From Caballeronia terrestris (GTDB lineage Bacteria > Pseudomonadota > Gammaproteobacteria > Burkholderiales > Burkholderiaceae), in NCBI RefSeq assembly GCF_001544515.1, contig NZ_FCOL02000009.1:124001-188000 (forward strand): a stretch of 64,000 bases of DNA. Direction: 5' to 3'. The notes beneath the pieces are model-generated. The model was given only the letters and a program-made list of their open reading frames with translations. It searched no databases and had not been told where the DNA came from. This document shows positions 17,265 to 26,098 of the stretch, piece by piece. Positions within the stretch are counted from its first letter, which is position 1. Each line of letters starts with the position of its first letter. Both the position numbers and the translations under genes were made by a program.

Positions 17265-18217
17265 GCTGCGACCGCCGTCTGTGAAAGCCCTTCATACCGC
17301 GCGAGAAAGTCCGCATACGTTGCGGCGATGCCGTCTTCCAGTGCGATCGAAGCCTTCCAGCCCATCTGCTCCAGTTTCGATACGTCGAGCAGCTTGCGCG
17401 GCGTGCCGTCGGGTTTGCTCGCATCGAAGGCGAGTTCGCCCTCGAAGCCCACCACGCGGCACACGGTTTGCGCCAACTCGCGAATCGTCAGGTCCTCACC
17501 GACGCCGACGTTGAACACGCCCTCGGCGACGTTGCTTTCCATCATGAAGGTCGCGGCATCGGCGAGATCGTCGACGTGCAGGAACTCGCGGCACGGCGTG
17601 CCCGAGCCCCACACTTCGAGCACACCGTCGCCGCGCAGCTTCGCTTCATGCGCTTTACGGATCAGCGCGGGCAGCACGTGGCTGCTTTGCAGATCGTAGT
17701 TGTCGTTCGGGCCGTAGAGATTCGTCGGCATCAGCGACACGAACTTCGTGCCGTATTGCTGGTTGTAGGCCTCGCACATCTTCAGGCCCGCGATCTTCGC
17801 GATCGCATACGCCTCGTTGGTCGGCTCGAGCGCGGAGGTGAGCAGATATTCCTCCTTGATCGGCTGCGGGCAGGCCTTCGGATAGATGCACGACGAGCCG
17901 AAGAAAATCAGTTTCGGCACGTTCCAGCGCGACGCCGCGTGGATTACGTTCGTTTCGATCGCGAGGTTCTCGTAGATGAACGACGCAGGCATCGTCGAGT
18001 TTGCATAGATGCCCCCGACGCGCGCCGCCGCGAGGAACACCACATCGATTTGCTCTTCCTCGAAGAACAGGTTGACGCCGCCCTGATCGGTCAGGTCGAG
18101 ATGCGCACGCGTGCGCGTCACGATGTTGCGGTAGCCCGCGCTGGCGAGCCGCCGCACCAGCGCGGACCCGACCATCCCCCGATGCCCCGCCACGAAGATG
18201 CGTGCGTTCTTGTCCAT
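17261..18217 (-). CDS. fcl: GDP-L-fucose synthase
   Basis: 318-residue short-chain dehydrogenase of the GDP-4-keto-6-deoxymannose 3,5-epimerase/4-reductase family. NADP-binding IFVAGHRGMVGSALVRRL (G-x-x-G-x-x-G), catalytic FFGSSCIYPK (Ser) and YAIAKIAGLKMCEAYN (Y-x-x-x-K) are all present. Length matches the family. It converts the Gmd product to GDP-L-fucose in the cytoplasm. It lies 3 nt downstream of gmd and overlaps the next GT4 gene by 4 nt. Confidence 0.96.
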   Translation of the reverse strand: MDKNARIFVAGHRGMVGSALVRRLASAGYRNIVTRTRAHLDLTDQGGVNLFFEEEQIDVVFLAAARVGGIYANSTMPASFIYENLAIETNVIHAASRWNVPKLIFFGSSCIYPKACPQPIKEEYLLTSALEPTNEAYAIAKIAGLKMCEAYNQQYGTKFVSLMPTNLYGPNDNYDLQSSHVLPALIRKAHEAKLRGDGVLEVWGSGTPCREFLHVDDLADAATFMMESNVAEGVFNVGVGEDLTIRELAQTVCRVVGFEGELAFDASKPDGTPRKLLDVSKLEQMGWKASIALEDGIAATYADFLARYEGLSQTAVAA

Positions 18218-18220
18218 GGT

Positions 18221-19339
18221 TCACTCGTGATGTTCGAGAGCCTTGAAGCCTGCCAGCGTGACGAGCGCGTCGCGCCGTGCGATCTGGAAGTCCGAGCGAA
18301 CCATTTCTTTCACGAGCGACGAGAACGACGTCTCCGGCTTCCAGCCGAGCTTCTCGTGCGCCTTCGTCGGATCTCCGAGGAGCGTCTCGACCTCGGTCGG
18401 GCGGAAGTAGCGCGGATCGACGCGCACGATCACCTGGCCCTGCGCGAGCTTCGTTTCGCGGCCTTCGACGCGATCCACGATGCCCACTTCATCCACGCCT
18501 TCGCCTTCGAAGCGCACGTGAACGCCGAGTTCAAGAGCCGCCTGCTGAACGAAGTCGCGCACGCTGTACTGCACGCCTGTGGCGATCACGAAGTCTTCCG
18601 GCTTCTCCTGCTGCAGCATCATCCATTGCATCTCGACGTAGTCGCGCGCATGGCCCCAGTCGCGCAGCGCTGACAGGTTGCCGAGATACAGGTCGTCCTG
18701 CATGCCCACCGCGATGCGTGCGATCGCGCGCGTGATCTTGCGCGTGACGAACGTCTCGCCGCGCACCGGCGACTCGTGGTTGAACAGGATGCCGTTGCAC
18801 GCGTACATGCCATACGCTTCGCGATAGTTCACCGTGATCCAGTACGCATACAGCTTCGCAACCGCATACGGGCTGCGCGGATAGAACGGCGTGGTTTCGC
18901 GCTGCGGGATTTCCTGCACGAGACCGTAGAGTTCCGACGTCGATGCCTGATAAAAGCGCGTCTTCTTTTCGAGTCCCAGGATGCGGATCGCTTCGAGGAT
19001 GCGCAGCGTGCCGATGCCGTCGGCATTCGCCGTGTACTCCGGTTCTTCGAACGACACCGCTACGTGGCTCTGCGCCGCGAGGTTGTAGATTTCGTCGGGC
19101 ATCACGCGCTGGACGATGCGCAGGAGGCTCGTCGAATCGGTCAGGTCGCCGTGGTGCAGGAAGAGCCGTTGGTCCGGATCATGCGGATCGCGATACAGAT
19201 GGTCGATGCGGTCGGTGTTGAAAAGCGAACTGCGGCGCTTGATGCCGTGTACCTCGTAGCCCTTTGCGAGCAGCAACTCAGCGAGATACGATCCATCCTG
19301 CCCCGTGATGCCGGTGATCAAAGCCACTTTGCGGTTCAT
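18221..19339 (-). CDS. gmd: GDP-mannose 4,6-dehydratase
   Basis: 372 residues. NADP-binding [19 protein letters not shown], catalytic region [11 protein letters not shown] (T, E) with [25 protein letters not shown] (Y-x-x-x-K), and [16 protein letters not shown] are signature Gmd sequences. It converts GDP-D-mannose to GDP-4-keto-6-deoxymannose. Full length, encoded between wzc and fcl. The substrate comes from ManC encoded upstream in the same unit. A hairpin in the wzc-gmd gap (19371-19391) may adjust expression. Confidence 0.97.
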   Translation of the reverse strand: MNRKVALITGITGQDGSYLAELLLAKGYEVHGIKRRSSLFNTDRIDHLYRDPHDPDQRLFLHHGDLTDSTSLLRIVQRVMPDEIYNLAAQSHVAVSFEEPEYTANADGIGTLRILEAIRILGLEKKTRFYQASTSELYGLVQEIPQRETTPFYPRSPYAVAKLYAYWITVNYREAYGMYACNGILFNHESPVRGETFVTRKITRAIARIAVGMQDDLYLGNLSALRDWGHARDYVEMQWMMLQQEKPEDFVIATGVQYSVRDFVQQAALELGVHVRFEGEGVDEVGIVDRVEGRETKLAQGQVIVRVDPRYFRPTEVETLLGDPTKAHEKLGWKPETSFSSLVKEMVRSDFQIARRDALVTLAGFKALEHHE

Positions 19340-19370
19340 TGTCTACCTCGCCTGTTTGCCATGCCGAGAA

Positions 19371-19391
19371 GGCGCGTGCCGGACACGCGCC
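19371..19391 (-). other. Intra-operon hairpin between wzc and gmd
   Basis: Perfect 8-bp stem GGCGCGTG / CACGCGCC with a 5-nt loop, followed on the minus strand by TTCTCGG rather than a T-run. It may be an mRNA stability or attenuation element. Confidence 0.55.
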
Positions 19392-19413
19392 GAACTTGTG
19401 TCCGCCAGCATCG

Positions 19414-21648
19414 TTATTCGGAGATGCTTTCGTATCCGTAATAGCCTGCGTAGGTACTGCCCATCAGCATCTTCGATTGCGGGACGTCGGTGAGGAGGAC
19501 GCCCTTCATGTTCACGCCGCCGTGATGGAGGCGCTTCATCGTTTCGCCGATTTCCTGCACTTGATTCTTGCCGTGACGCACGACGAGCAAGCTCGTGCCG
19601 GCATGCTTGCCGATGACGGTGGCATCAGTGACCGCGAGGACAGGCGGCGTGTCGACGATGACGAGGTCGTAAAGGTGTTTGAGTTCGTCGAGTACTTCTC
19701 CAAGGCGGTCGCTCATCAGGAGTTCGGACGGGTGCGACGGCAGCGAGCCCTTCGTAATCAGGTCGACGCCCGGCAGCACGTCGCGCAGGATCGCGCTCGA
19801 TACGTCCGCGCCCATCAGCACGTCAGAGAGGCCCGGCGAATGACGCACGCCGAAATGCGAGTGGATGTCGCCACGGCGCATGTCGCCGTCGATCAGGAGC
19901 ACGCGCTTGCGGGTCGATGCGACGAGCGTCGCGAGGTTCACCGACAGGAACGACTTGCCGGCTTCGGGACGCGAGCCCGTCAGCATCACGACGTTGTTGC
20001 GCGCGTCTTCCAGTTGCAGTTGCAGCGACGTGCGCAGCCCGCGAATGCCTTCGACCGCTGCATCTTCCGGCGCTTGCGCGGCGAGCACGTGCAGCCCTTC
20101 GGTGCGCTGGCCGACCTTGCGTTGCAGGCGCAGTTGCGTATTGCTGCGCGGCACGATCGCGAAGACGCGCACGCCCAGTTGCCGCTCGATGTCTTCCGGA
20201 CGCTCGACGCCGCCATACAGCGCCTTGCGAACGAACGCCACCAGGATGCCGAGCACGAGGCCGACACCCGCGCTGATCAGGATCACGATCAGGCGCTTCG
20301 GACGCACGGGATCGTCGGCCGCTTCGGCGAAGTCGACGACGCGCACGTTGCCCGTCTGCCCTGCCTTCGCGATGCGCAGTTGTTGCGCGCTGTTGAGCAG
20401 GTTCGTATAGAGCTCGGTGTTGACCCGCACGTCGCGCAGGAGGCGCAGCGCGGTCTGCTCGGTATCGGGCAGCACGGACACGCTCTTGCCGAGACGCGTC
20501 TGCGCACCGGCGAGCGACGCGATCTGCGCATCGAGCGCCTGCACCGAAGGATGGTTCGCCGTGAAGCGCAGCGACAGTTCGGCGCGTTGCTGTTGCAGAT
20601 CGCTCAGCTTCGTCTTGTTATCGACGATCTGTTGCAGCAGCAGACGGCTTTCCTCGCTGAGATCCACCGTGCCCTGGCGATTGCGGAACGTGTTGTAGCG
20701 CTGTTCGGCTGCGTCGAGCTGTTTGCGCAGTTCGGGCAGTTGCTGGTCGAGGAACGCGAGGGTGCGCTCGGCTTCGAGCGAACGCTTCTCGATGTCCTGC
20801 TGCGTGAAGCGGCGCGCGATGCTGTTCACGATTGCCGCGGCCTGCTTGCTGTCGCCGCCTTCGAGGCTCACGCTGATGATGCCCGACTGCAGCGCGGTTT
20901 CCGTCACCGTGAGGCGCTTTTGCAGCGCGTCGATGGTGCCGAGCGTCGAGAAGCGTTGCAGCTCGAATTGCGAGCCGGGCGCGCCGACGAGCTTCTCGAC
21001 CTTCAGCTTCACGGGACCTATCGAGCTCGTGCCCGACACTTCCTGGCCGACCTTGCCAGTCAGGATCGCGATGCCGTTCGGATCGTTCAGCACGTAGGTG
21101 CCGTTTTCTCCGGCGACGAGCGTGAAAGTCTTTTCGTACTGCTCCTTCGGTGTATCGAAGAGCGGCACTTGGATCTGCTCGCTGCCCCATGCGAAGCGCG
21201 ACATGTAGCCCGCCGGGATCGGCTTGTCGAAAGCTGCGAACGCGCTCGCAACGAGGCCACCGACAAACGGGAAGTAGCGCGGCGTGGCGATGATGTCGAG
21301 GTGCATGCGGCGCACTGCGTCTTCGACGACGAGGCGCGAGCGAAGGAGTTCGATCTGCGCAGCGGTGGTCGACTTGGCGTCGAACATCTGCGAGACGGTC
21401 TGGACTGCGTTGGCGTTTGCGTTGTTGTTGTTATTGCCGCCGGCGTTGCTTTCTTCCGTTTGAATCAGGGCGTCCGCGCGATACGTCGGAGGCGCGAGGA
21501 ACGCGTAGGCCGCGCCCAATGCGATGACCGCCAACATGACAACCGTTACCAGCTTCCAGTTGCCGAGCACGGCAGCCAGATAGTCCGATAACCGTAACTC
21601 GTCCCCCGACGATACATCCGAATATCGTGTATCAAAGTTCATGGCCAT
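19414..21648 (-). CDS. wzc: Wzc-like polysaccharide co-polymerase and bacterial tyrosine kinase
   Basis: 744 residues from MAMNFDTRYS. The Wzz domain is bounded by two transmembrane segments (about residues 32-52 and 425-445) with coiled-coil-rich periplasmic sequence between. The cytoplasmic BY-kinase domain has Walker A GSRPEAGKSFLSV (about residue 558), Walker A' VLLIDGDMRRG and Walker B LVIVDTPPVLAV. A Tyr-rich C-terminal tail (STYAGYYGYESISE) is the autophosphorylation cluster. It controls chain length and export together with Wza. An ATG at 21648 and a GTG at 21660 are both possible starts. Hairpins flank the gene on both sides within the operon. Confidence 0.94.
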   Translation of the reverse strand: MAMNFDTRYSDVSSGDELRLSDYLAAVLGNWKLVTVVMLAVIALGAAYAFLAPPTYRADALIQTEESNAGGNNNNNANANAVQTVSQMFDAKSTTAAQIELLRSRLVVEDAVRRMHLDIIATPRYFPFVGGLVASAFAAFDKPIPAGYMSRFAWGSEQIQVPLFDTPKEQYEKTFTLVAGENGTYVLNDPNGIAILTGKVGQEVSGTSSIGPVKLKVEKLVGAPGSQFELQRFSTLGTIDALQKRLTVTETALQSGIISVSLEGGDSKQAAAIVNSIARRFTQQDIEKRSLEAERTLAFLDQQLPELRKQLDAAEQRYNTFRNRQGTVDLSEESRLLLQQIVDNKTKLSDLQQQRAELSLRFTANHPSVQALDAQIASLAGAQTRLGKSVSVLPDTEQTALRLLRDVRVNTELYTNLLNSAQQLRIAKAGQTGNVRVVDFAEAADDPVRPKRLIVILISAGVGLVLGILVAFVRKALYGGVERPEDIERQLGVRVFAIVPRSNTQLRLQRKVGQRTEGLHVLAAQAPEDAAVEGIRGLRTSLQLQLEDARNNVVMLTGSRPEAGKSFLSVNLATLVASTRKRVLLIDGDMRRGDIHSHFGVRHSPGLSDVLMGADVSSAILRDVLPGVDLITKGSLPSHPSELLMSDRLGEVLDELKHLYDLVIVDTPPVLAVTDATVIGKHAGTSLLVVRHGKNQVQEIGETMKRLHHGGVNMKGVLLTDVPQSKMLMGSTYAGYYGYESISE

Positions 21649-21661
21649 GGTGTCGCTCACT

Positions 21662-21685
21662 CGTTCTGAACTACGTTCTGAACTG
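21662..21685. repeat. Two tandem 12-bp repeats upstream of wzc
   Basis: CGTTCTGAACTA followed by CGTTCTGAACTG, differing only in the last base, in the wza-wzc gap. If translation began further upstream the repeat would encode RSSE twice. Confidence 0.8.
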
Positions 21686-21694
21686 CGCATTGGG

Positions 21695-21719
21695 CGGCGC
21701 GCGCGAAATGCGCGCGCCG
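21695..21719 (-). other. Intra-operon hairpin between wza and wzc
   Basis: Perfect 10-bp stem CGGCGCGCGC / GCGCGCGCCG with loop GAAAT. It lies 11 nt after the wza stop on the minus strand and no T-tract follows. It could stabilise the wza message or reduce read-through into wzc. Confidence 0.65.
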
Positions 21720-21729
21720 TGCGAACGGC

Positions 21730-22917
21730 TTACTTCGTGACGATGGCTGCGGTCAAACCAGCATTGATTGCCGGCAACAGCAGGTTAAGCACGCGGCTGA
21801 ATCGGACCAGGCCGCTGTTATCGATATAAACGACATCCTTCGGTTGCAGCTCGAAGTTGTTGGCGAGCAGCATCGAAACCGGCGAGCGCGCATCCAGGCG
21901 ATAGATCTCCGGCTTGTCGCTCTGGCCGTTGCGGATCACGTACGTTTCCTTCGGATTCGACGTTTCCTGGTTCAAGCTGCCTGCCTGCGAGATCGCGTCG
22001 GAAAGCGTGAGCTTGCCGTTCTTCATCGGGATCACGGTGGCGGGTTTGTTCACTTCGCCCATCACGTAGATGCCGTTCTCTTCGCGCGAATCGATACGCA
22101 GCGAGTCGCCCGGCTTCAGCACGATGTCCGAGGGGCTGCGGCCCTTCTGCGTCATGGCCGCCATGTTGATCGTGTATGTGGCGCCATCGCGCAGCAGCGT
22201 GACGCGGCTCTGGTCGGCGCTCGGCGCGAAGCCGCCCGCACGGCCGATCGCTTCGGTCAGCGTCATCGGGATGTCGTTGAAGGTCTGCGAGCCCGGTGCG
22301 CGCACGTCGCCGTCGATGTAGACCTGCGACGAACGGAACGATGCGACACGCACCGTGATCTGCGGCTTCACAAACACCTTCGACAGTTCCTTGTACAGCT
22401 CGCGCTGCACTTGTTCCGCGGTCTTGCCGGCGACGTGCAGCGGCTTCGTCACGTACGGGAACTGCAGGTTGCCGTCCGCATCGACGACGAAACCAGGTGC
22501 GGCATCCGCCGTGCGCGTGTTCGGGTTCGGCTGGCCGAGCGCGGCTACGAGTTCAGGGTGATCCCACACCGTGATCTGCAGCACGTCGCCCACGCCGAGC
22601 GCGTAGGAACCCGCTTTGCCGAAGAGGCTCGCGAGCGGATCGGGACCGGTCGACGCCGGCTGCGCACGCATCTTGCGCACGAGCGACAGATCGATCGGCG
22701 TGATCGGGATGTTGACTTCGGTCGCCGGATCGCCGGCGTCGTTGCTGGTTTCAACCAGCGTCGGCGGCGACGTCATGCGCATGCCCGGCGCCAGGCCGCA
22801 GCCTGCGAAGAGCGCGCACAGCGTTGCTGCGGCGGCGAGTGTGCCGAGCCGGAATCCGGACGTGCCACGGTTGTTGTTGGTCAGCGACGTGGTACTTGGT
22901 TGTTTTTGAATGAGCAT
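21730..22917 (-). CDS. wza: Wza-like outer-membrane polysaccharide export lipoprotein
   Basis: 395 residues. A type II signal peptide ends in the lipobox LFAGC, putting the acylated Cys at residue 40. The polysaccharide export (poly_export) domain follows (YALGVGDVLQITVWDHPEL), then SLBB repeats (QVYIDGDVRAPGSQTFNDIPMTL, GIYVMGEVNKPATVIPMKNGKLTLSDAI). The C-terminal helix (LVRFSRVLNLLLPAINAGL) fits the alpha-barrel pore of Wza. GGGGACG precedes the start. It forms the export channel with Wzc; the gene lies 15 nt after wcaJ. Confidence 0.94.
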   Translation of the reverse strand: MLIQKQPSTTSLTNNNRGTSGFRLGTLAAAATLCALFAGCGLAPGMRMTSPPTLVETSNDAGDPATEVNIPITPIDLSLVRKMRAQPASTGPDPLASLFGKAGSYALGVGDVLQITVWDHPELVAALGQPNPNTRTADAAPGFVVDADGNLQFPYVTKPLHVAGKTAEQVQRELYKELSKVFVKPQITVRVASFRSSQVYIDGDVRAPGSQTFNDIPMTLTEAIGRAGGFAPSADQSRVTLLRDGATYTINMAAMTQKGRSPSDIVLKPGDSLRIDSREENGIYVMGEVNKPATVIPMKNGKLTLSDAISQAGSLNQETSNPKETYVIRNGQSDKPEIYRLDARSPVSMLLANNFELQPKDVVYIDNSGLVRFSRVLNLLLPAINAGLTAAIVTK

Positions 22918-22932
22918 TGGTCGTCCCCTGCA

Positions 22933-24312
22933 TCAGTAAGCGTTGGTGTGGCGTAATCCCTTAAAGATCGTTGCGGCGATGATTCTCATGTCGAGGCCGA
23001 ACGACCAGTTCCCGAGGTAATACAAATCGTGTGCGACGCGTCCCTCCATTTTTTCGATGCGATCCGTTTCGCCGCGAAAGCCATTGATCTGTGCCCAGCC
23101 GGTAATGCCAGGTTTGATCCGATAACGATGGATGTATCCCGATACCACCTTCTGGTACAGATCATCGTGCTCCAGCGCGTGCGGACGCGGACCAACGACG
23201 GACATGTCACCCCGCAGCACGTTGAAGAATTGCGGCAGTTCGTCGAGGCTCGTGCGGCGCAAAAATGCCCCCACACGTGTGACACGCGGATCATTGCGCG
23301 TTGCCTGGCGAACCACGCCGGCCTGCTCGGTATGCACTCGCATCGAGCGGAACTTGTAGATCTGGAAGACGCGGCCATCCGCGCCCTTACGGCGCTGCTT
23401 GAAGAACACCGGTCCGCGCGAGGTGAGCTTGATCGCGAGCGCGATGCAGATCAGGATCGGCGAGACGGCAAGCAGCGCGCAGGCCGCGAACACGCGGTCG
23501 AAGAGTTCCTTTTGCAGCAGAGCGCTCGGCGAGAGCGGCGATGCCACCAGGTTGATCGCCGTTTCGCCCAGCAAATCCGTTACGCCGGATTCGAAGAGCG
23601 CAAGGCTCCGCACATCGGGGATGAAGCGCACGTTCACCAGGTCGTCGCGGAATTCGTTGACGTACTTGAGGATCGTGCGTTCATGCGAGAGCGGCAGCGC
23701 GAGCCAGACTTCGTTCACGTTCTGCGTGCGCACGAAATTCACGAACGAGACGATGTCTTCGAAGACCGGCACGCGGGTGTTGATCGGGCCGGCTTCGGGC
23801 GTCGCGTTGCACACGGCCGAGGCGCGGAAGCCCGAGGCGGGCGAGCGGTCGATCTTGCGAATGATCGACTCGCAGTGCCGTCCGCAGCCCACGACCGCGA
23901 CCGAATGCAGGTTCATGCCGGCGTTGCGCATCCGGGCGAGGACCGCATGCGTGGCGAGGCGCCCGGCGATCAGCAAGCCGCCCGACATCGCCGTCCAGTA
24001 CGCGAACCACAGCCGCGACACGTAGTCGAGCCGGTGCAGCGAAAACATCAGCACGAGTGCGCACGCCTGCACGATGAGCCACGCGAGCGACACCTGGCTC
24101 GCGAGCACGATCTTCGAGCGTCCGCGCCACGATTCGTACACGCCGAACGACGGAAACAGCGCGAGCGAGAACGCGGCCGCGAACGCGACGAACGCCACGT
24201 AGAAGCGATGTGCCTCGATGTTGTCGAAACGAATCTGCGACGCGATAGCAGCGCCGCAGATGATCATTGCGACGTCGAATATCCGCGCCAGTAGTCCCTG
24301 TAAATCGCGCAT
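22933..24312 (-). CDS. wcaJ: Undecaprenyl-phosphate sugar-1-phosphate transferase, WcaJ type
   Basis: 459 residues. Four N-terminal membrane segments, a CoA-binding-like central domain (VAVVGCGRHCESIIRKI), a further membrane helix (FDRVFAACALLAVSPILICIAL) and a catalytic sugar-transferase domain. Conserved motifs are GPVFFKQRRKGADGRVFQIYKFRSM, RVGAFLRRTSLDELPQFFNVLRGDMSVVGPRPH and KPGITGWAQINGFRGET. It loads the first sugar phosphate (usually glucose in this group) onto undecaprenyl phosphate to start the EPS repeat. The gene is between manC and wza in the same operon. Confidence 0.95.
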   Translation of the reverse strand: MRDLQGLLARIFDVAMIICGAAIASQIRFDNIEAHRFYVAFVAFAAAFSLALFPSFGVYESWRGRSKIVLASQVSLAWLIVQACALVLMFSLHRLDYVSRLWFAYWTAMSGGLLIAGRLATHAVLARMRNAGMNLHSVAVVGCGRHCESIIRKIDRSPASGFRASAVCNATPEAGPINTRVPVFEDIVSFVNFVRTQNVNEVWLALPLSHERTILKYVNEFRDDLVNVRFIPDVRSLALFESGVTDLLGETAINLVASPLSPSALLQKELFDRVFAACALLAVSPILICIALAIKLTSRGPVFFKQRRKGADGRVFQIYKFRSMRVHTEQAGVVRQATRNDPRVTRVGAFLRRTSLDELPQFFNVLRGDMSVVGPRPHALEHDDLYQKVVSGYIHRYRIKPGITGWAQINGFRGETDRIEKMEGRVAHDLYYLGNWSFGLDMRIIAATIFKGLRHTNAY

Positions 24313-24417
24313 CCTGATTCTCCCCGTCCTGCTTTTCCGATGACGAACCGCAAACCGCCGCTTCCTCCGTGTCCCTGCCGTGCTGCGTGTCCCGTCTTTT
24401 TTGTGTGTTCAGCTACT

Positions 24418-25956
24418 TCAGCTACGGCCGTATGTATCGTCGAAGCGAACGATGTCGTCTTCGCCGAGATACGAGCCCGACTGCACTTCGATGATTTCGA
24501 GCGGCACCTTGCCCGGGTTTTCAAGCCGATGCGTCACGCCGAGCGGGATGTACGTCGATTCGTTCTCGCTCAGGAGGAACTGCTCCTCGCCGCGCGTGAC
24601 GAGCGCCGTGCCGCACACGACGGTCCAGTGTTCCGCGCGGTGGTGATGCATCTGCAGCGAGAGGCGCGCGCCCGGCGTCACCACGATGCGCTTCACCTGG
24701 AAGCGGTCGCCGTGATCGATCGAGTCGTAGAAACCCCACGGCCGGCGCACCTTGCGATGCGCTTCCGCTTCCGGCGCATGCTCTTCGCGGATGCGTGCGA
24801 CGAGACCCTTGATGTCCTGCACGCGCGAGCGGTCGCAGACGAGCACCGCATCGTCCGTTTCCACCACGATGATGTTGGTCGTACCCACGCACGCGACGAG
24901 GCGTCCGCCTTCCGAGCGCGCATAGCTCGACGTCGCGCCTTCGAACACGACGCGGCCCGCGGCCACGTTGCCCGATTCGTCCTTCTCCATCGCGTCCCAG
25001 ACGGCGTCCCACGAACCCAGGTCCGACCAGCCCGCGACGAGCGGCACCACGACGCCCGCGCAAGGCGCATTCGCCGTGCCGACGTGCTCCATCACCGCGT
25101 AGTCGATCGAATCGGACGGCGAGCGGCCGAATGCGTCTGCATCGGGGCGCAGATAGGCGCCGTCGGTGCGTCCTTCCTTCACGGCCGCGACGCACGCTGC
25201 ATGCATCTCCGGCTGGAGGCGTTCGAGCGCCGCGAGCCACACGCTCGCGCGCACCACGAAAATGCCGCTGTTCCACCAGTACGTGCCGGCGGCGACGTAT
25301 TGCGCCGCGAGTTCGGCGGCCGGCTTCTCGACGAAGCGGTCGATCTGATGCGCGCCTGCGTCCAGCGCGCCGCCCAGGTGGATATAGCCGAAGCCGGTGT
25401 CCGGGCGCGTCGGCGGGATGCCGAGCGTTGCGATGGCACCCGCTTCGGCATGCTGCGCGGCGATGTCGATCGCGCGGTGGAGCGCGTCGATGTCGGCGAT
25501 CGAATGATCGGCCGGCATCGCGACGATGATTGCGTCGTGGCCATCGGCGCAGGCGAGCGCTGCGGCCAGCGTCAGCGCGGGCGCCGTGTCGCGCCGGGCG
25601 GGCTCGACGATGATGCGCGCCGCAACGCCACTCGAGCGCACTTGCTCTTCAGTGGTGAATCGATGTTCCTCGCCGCATACGATGATGGGCTCGGCCGCGA
25701 CCTGCCAGTCGCCGGGAAAGCCCTTCATGCGGGAGACGGTTGCCTGGAGCAGCGAGTCGGGACCGACCACGCCGATCAGTTGCTTCGGAAACTGCTCGCG
25801 TGACATCGGCCACAGACGCGTGCCGGAGCCACCGGCAAGGATCACGGGCACGAGCGAGCGGCATGGCTCGGCCAATCTGGCCGAGCCTGCTGCGTCCACC
25901 CCCACCCCACCCTCGTAACCGGTTGCGTCCTTGGCCTGCGTATCGTGTTTCGTCAT
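24418..25956 (-). CDS. manC: Bifunctional mannose-1-phosphate guanylyltransferase / mannose-6-phosphate isomerase
   Basis: 512 residues. The N-terminal nucleotidyltransferase has VILAGGSGTRLWPMSREQFPKQL and the sugar-binding FVEKP. The C-terminal cupin isomerase domain has LQMHHHRAEHWTVVCGTA and STYIPLGVTHRLENPGK. Type II PMI/GMP enzymes (AlgA/XanB/BceA) make GDP-mannose from mannose-6-phosphate. In this operon GDP-mannose feeds Gmd-Fcl and mannosyltransferases. The first 30 residues are a variable extension. First structural gene after the AraC-type regulator, with a 142-bp hairpin-rich gap. Confidence 0.96.
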   Translation of the reverse strand: MTKHDTQAKDATGYEGGVGVDAAGSARLAEPCRSLVPVILAGGSGTRLWPMSREQFPKQLIGVVGPDSLLQATVSRMKGFPGDWQVAAEPIIVCGEEHRFTTEEQVRSSGVAARIIVEPARRDTAPALTLAAALACADGHDAIIVAMPADHSIADIDALHRAIDIAAQHAEAGAIATLGIPPTRPDTGFGYIHLGGALDAGAHQIDRFVEKPAAELAAQYVAAGTYWWNSGIFVVRASVWLAALERLQPEMHAACVAAVKEGRTDGAYLRPDADAFGRSPSDSIDYAVMEHVGTANAPCAGVVVPLVAGWSDLGSWDAVWDAMEKDESGNVAAGRVVFEGATSSYARSEGGRLVACVGTTNIIVVETDDAVLVCDRSRVQDIKGLVARIREEHAPEAEAHRKVRRPWGFYDSIDHGDRFQVKRIVVTPGARLSLQMHHHRAEHWTVVCGTALVTRGEEQFLLSENESTYIPLGVTHRLENPGKVPLEIIEVQSGSYLGEDDIVRFDDTYGRS

Positions 25957-26098
25957 CGTCGGGCTCCTGCCTGCTGGATGTTGCGTTGCGCGGAAAAAGT
26001 CTCCGCCTGAATACCGCTCGAAACGGTGTGCCGCCGGGCGCGTTTCGCTCCCGGCCGGCGAAAATAAATTGCCTTAAGCCGCCTTGCCTTGAGCGGCC
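25957..26098 (-). promoter_or_regulatory. Hairpin-rich leader between the regulator gene and manC
   Basis: In transcription order the gap holds GCCGC...GCGGC, then an AT-rich stretch at about 26060-26073. CCGGG/CCCGG and GCGGA/TCCGC stem candidates follow. It may combine a weak terminator for the regulator gene with a promoter and leader for the EPS operon. No clear -35/-10 pair was seen. Confidence 0.4.

Noticed and set aside
16068-17699. 543-codon plus-strand frame opposite the GT4 and fcl genes
   Set aside because: Antisense of two well-supported genes; composition bias only.
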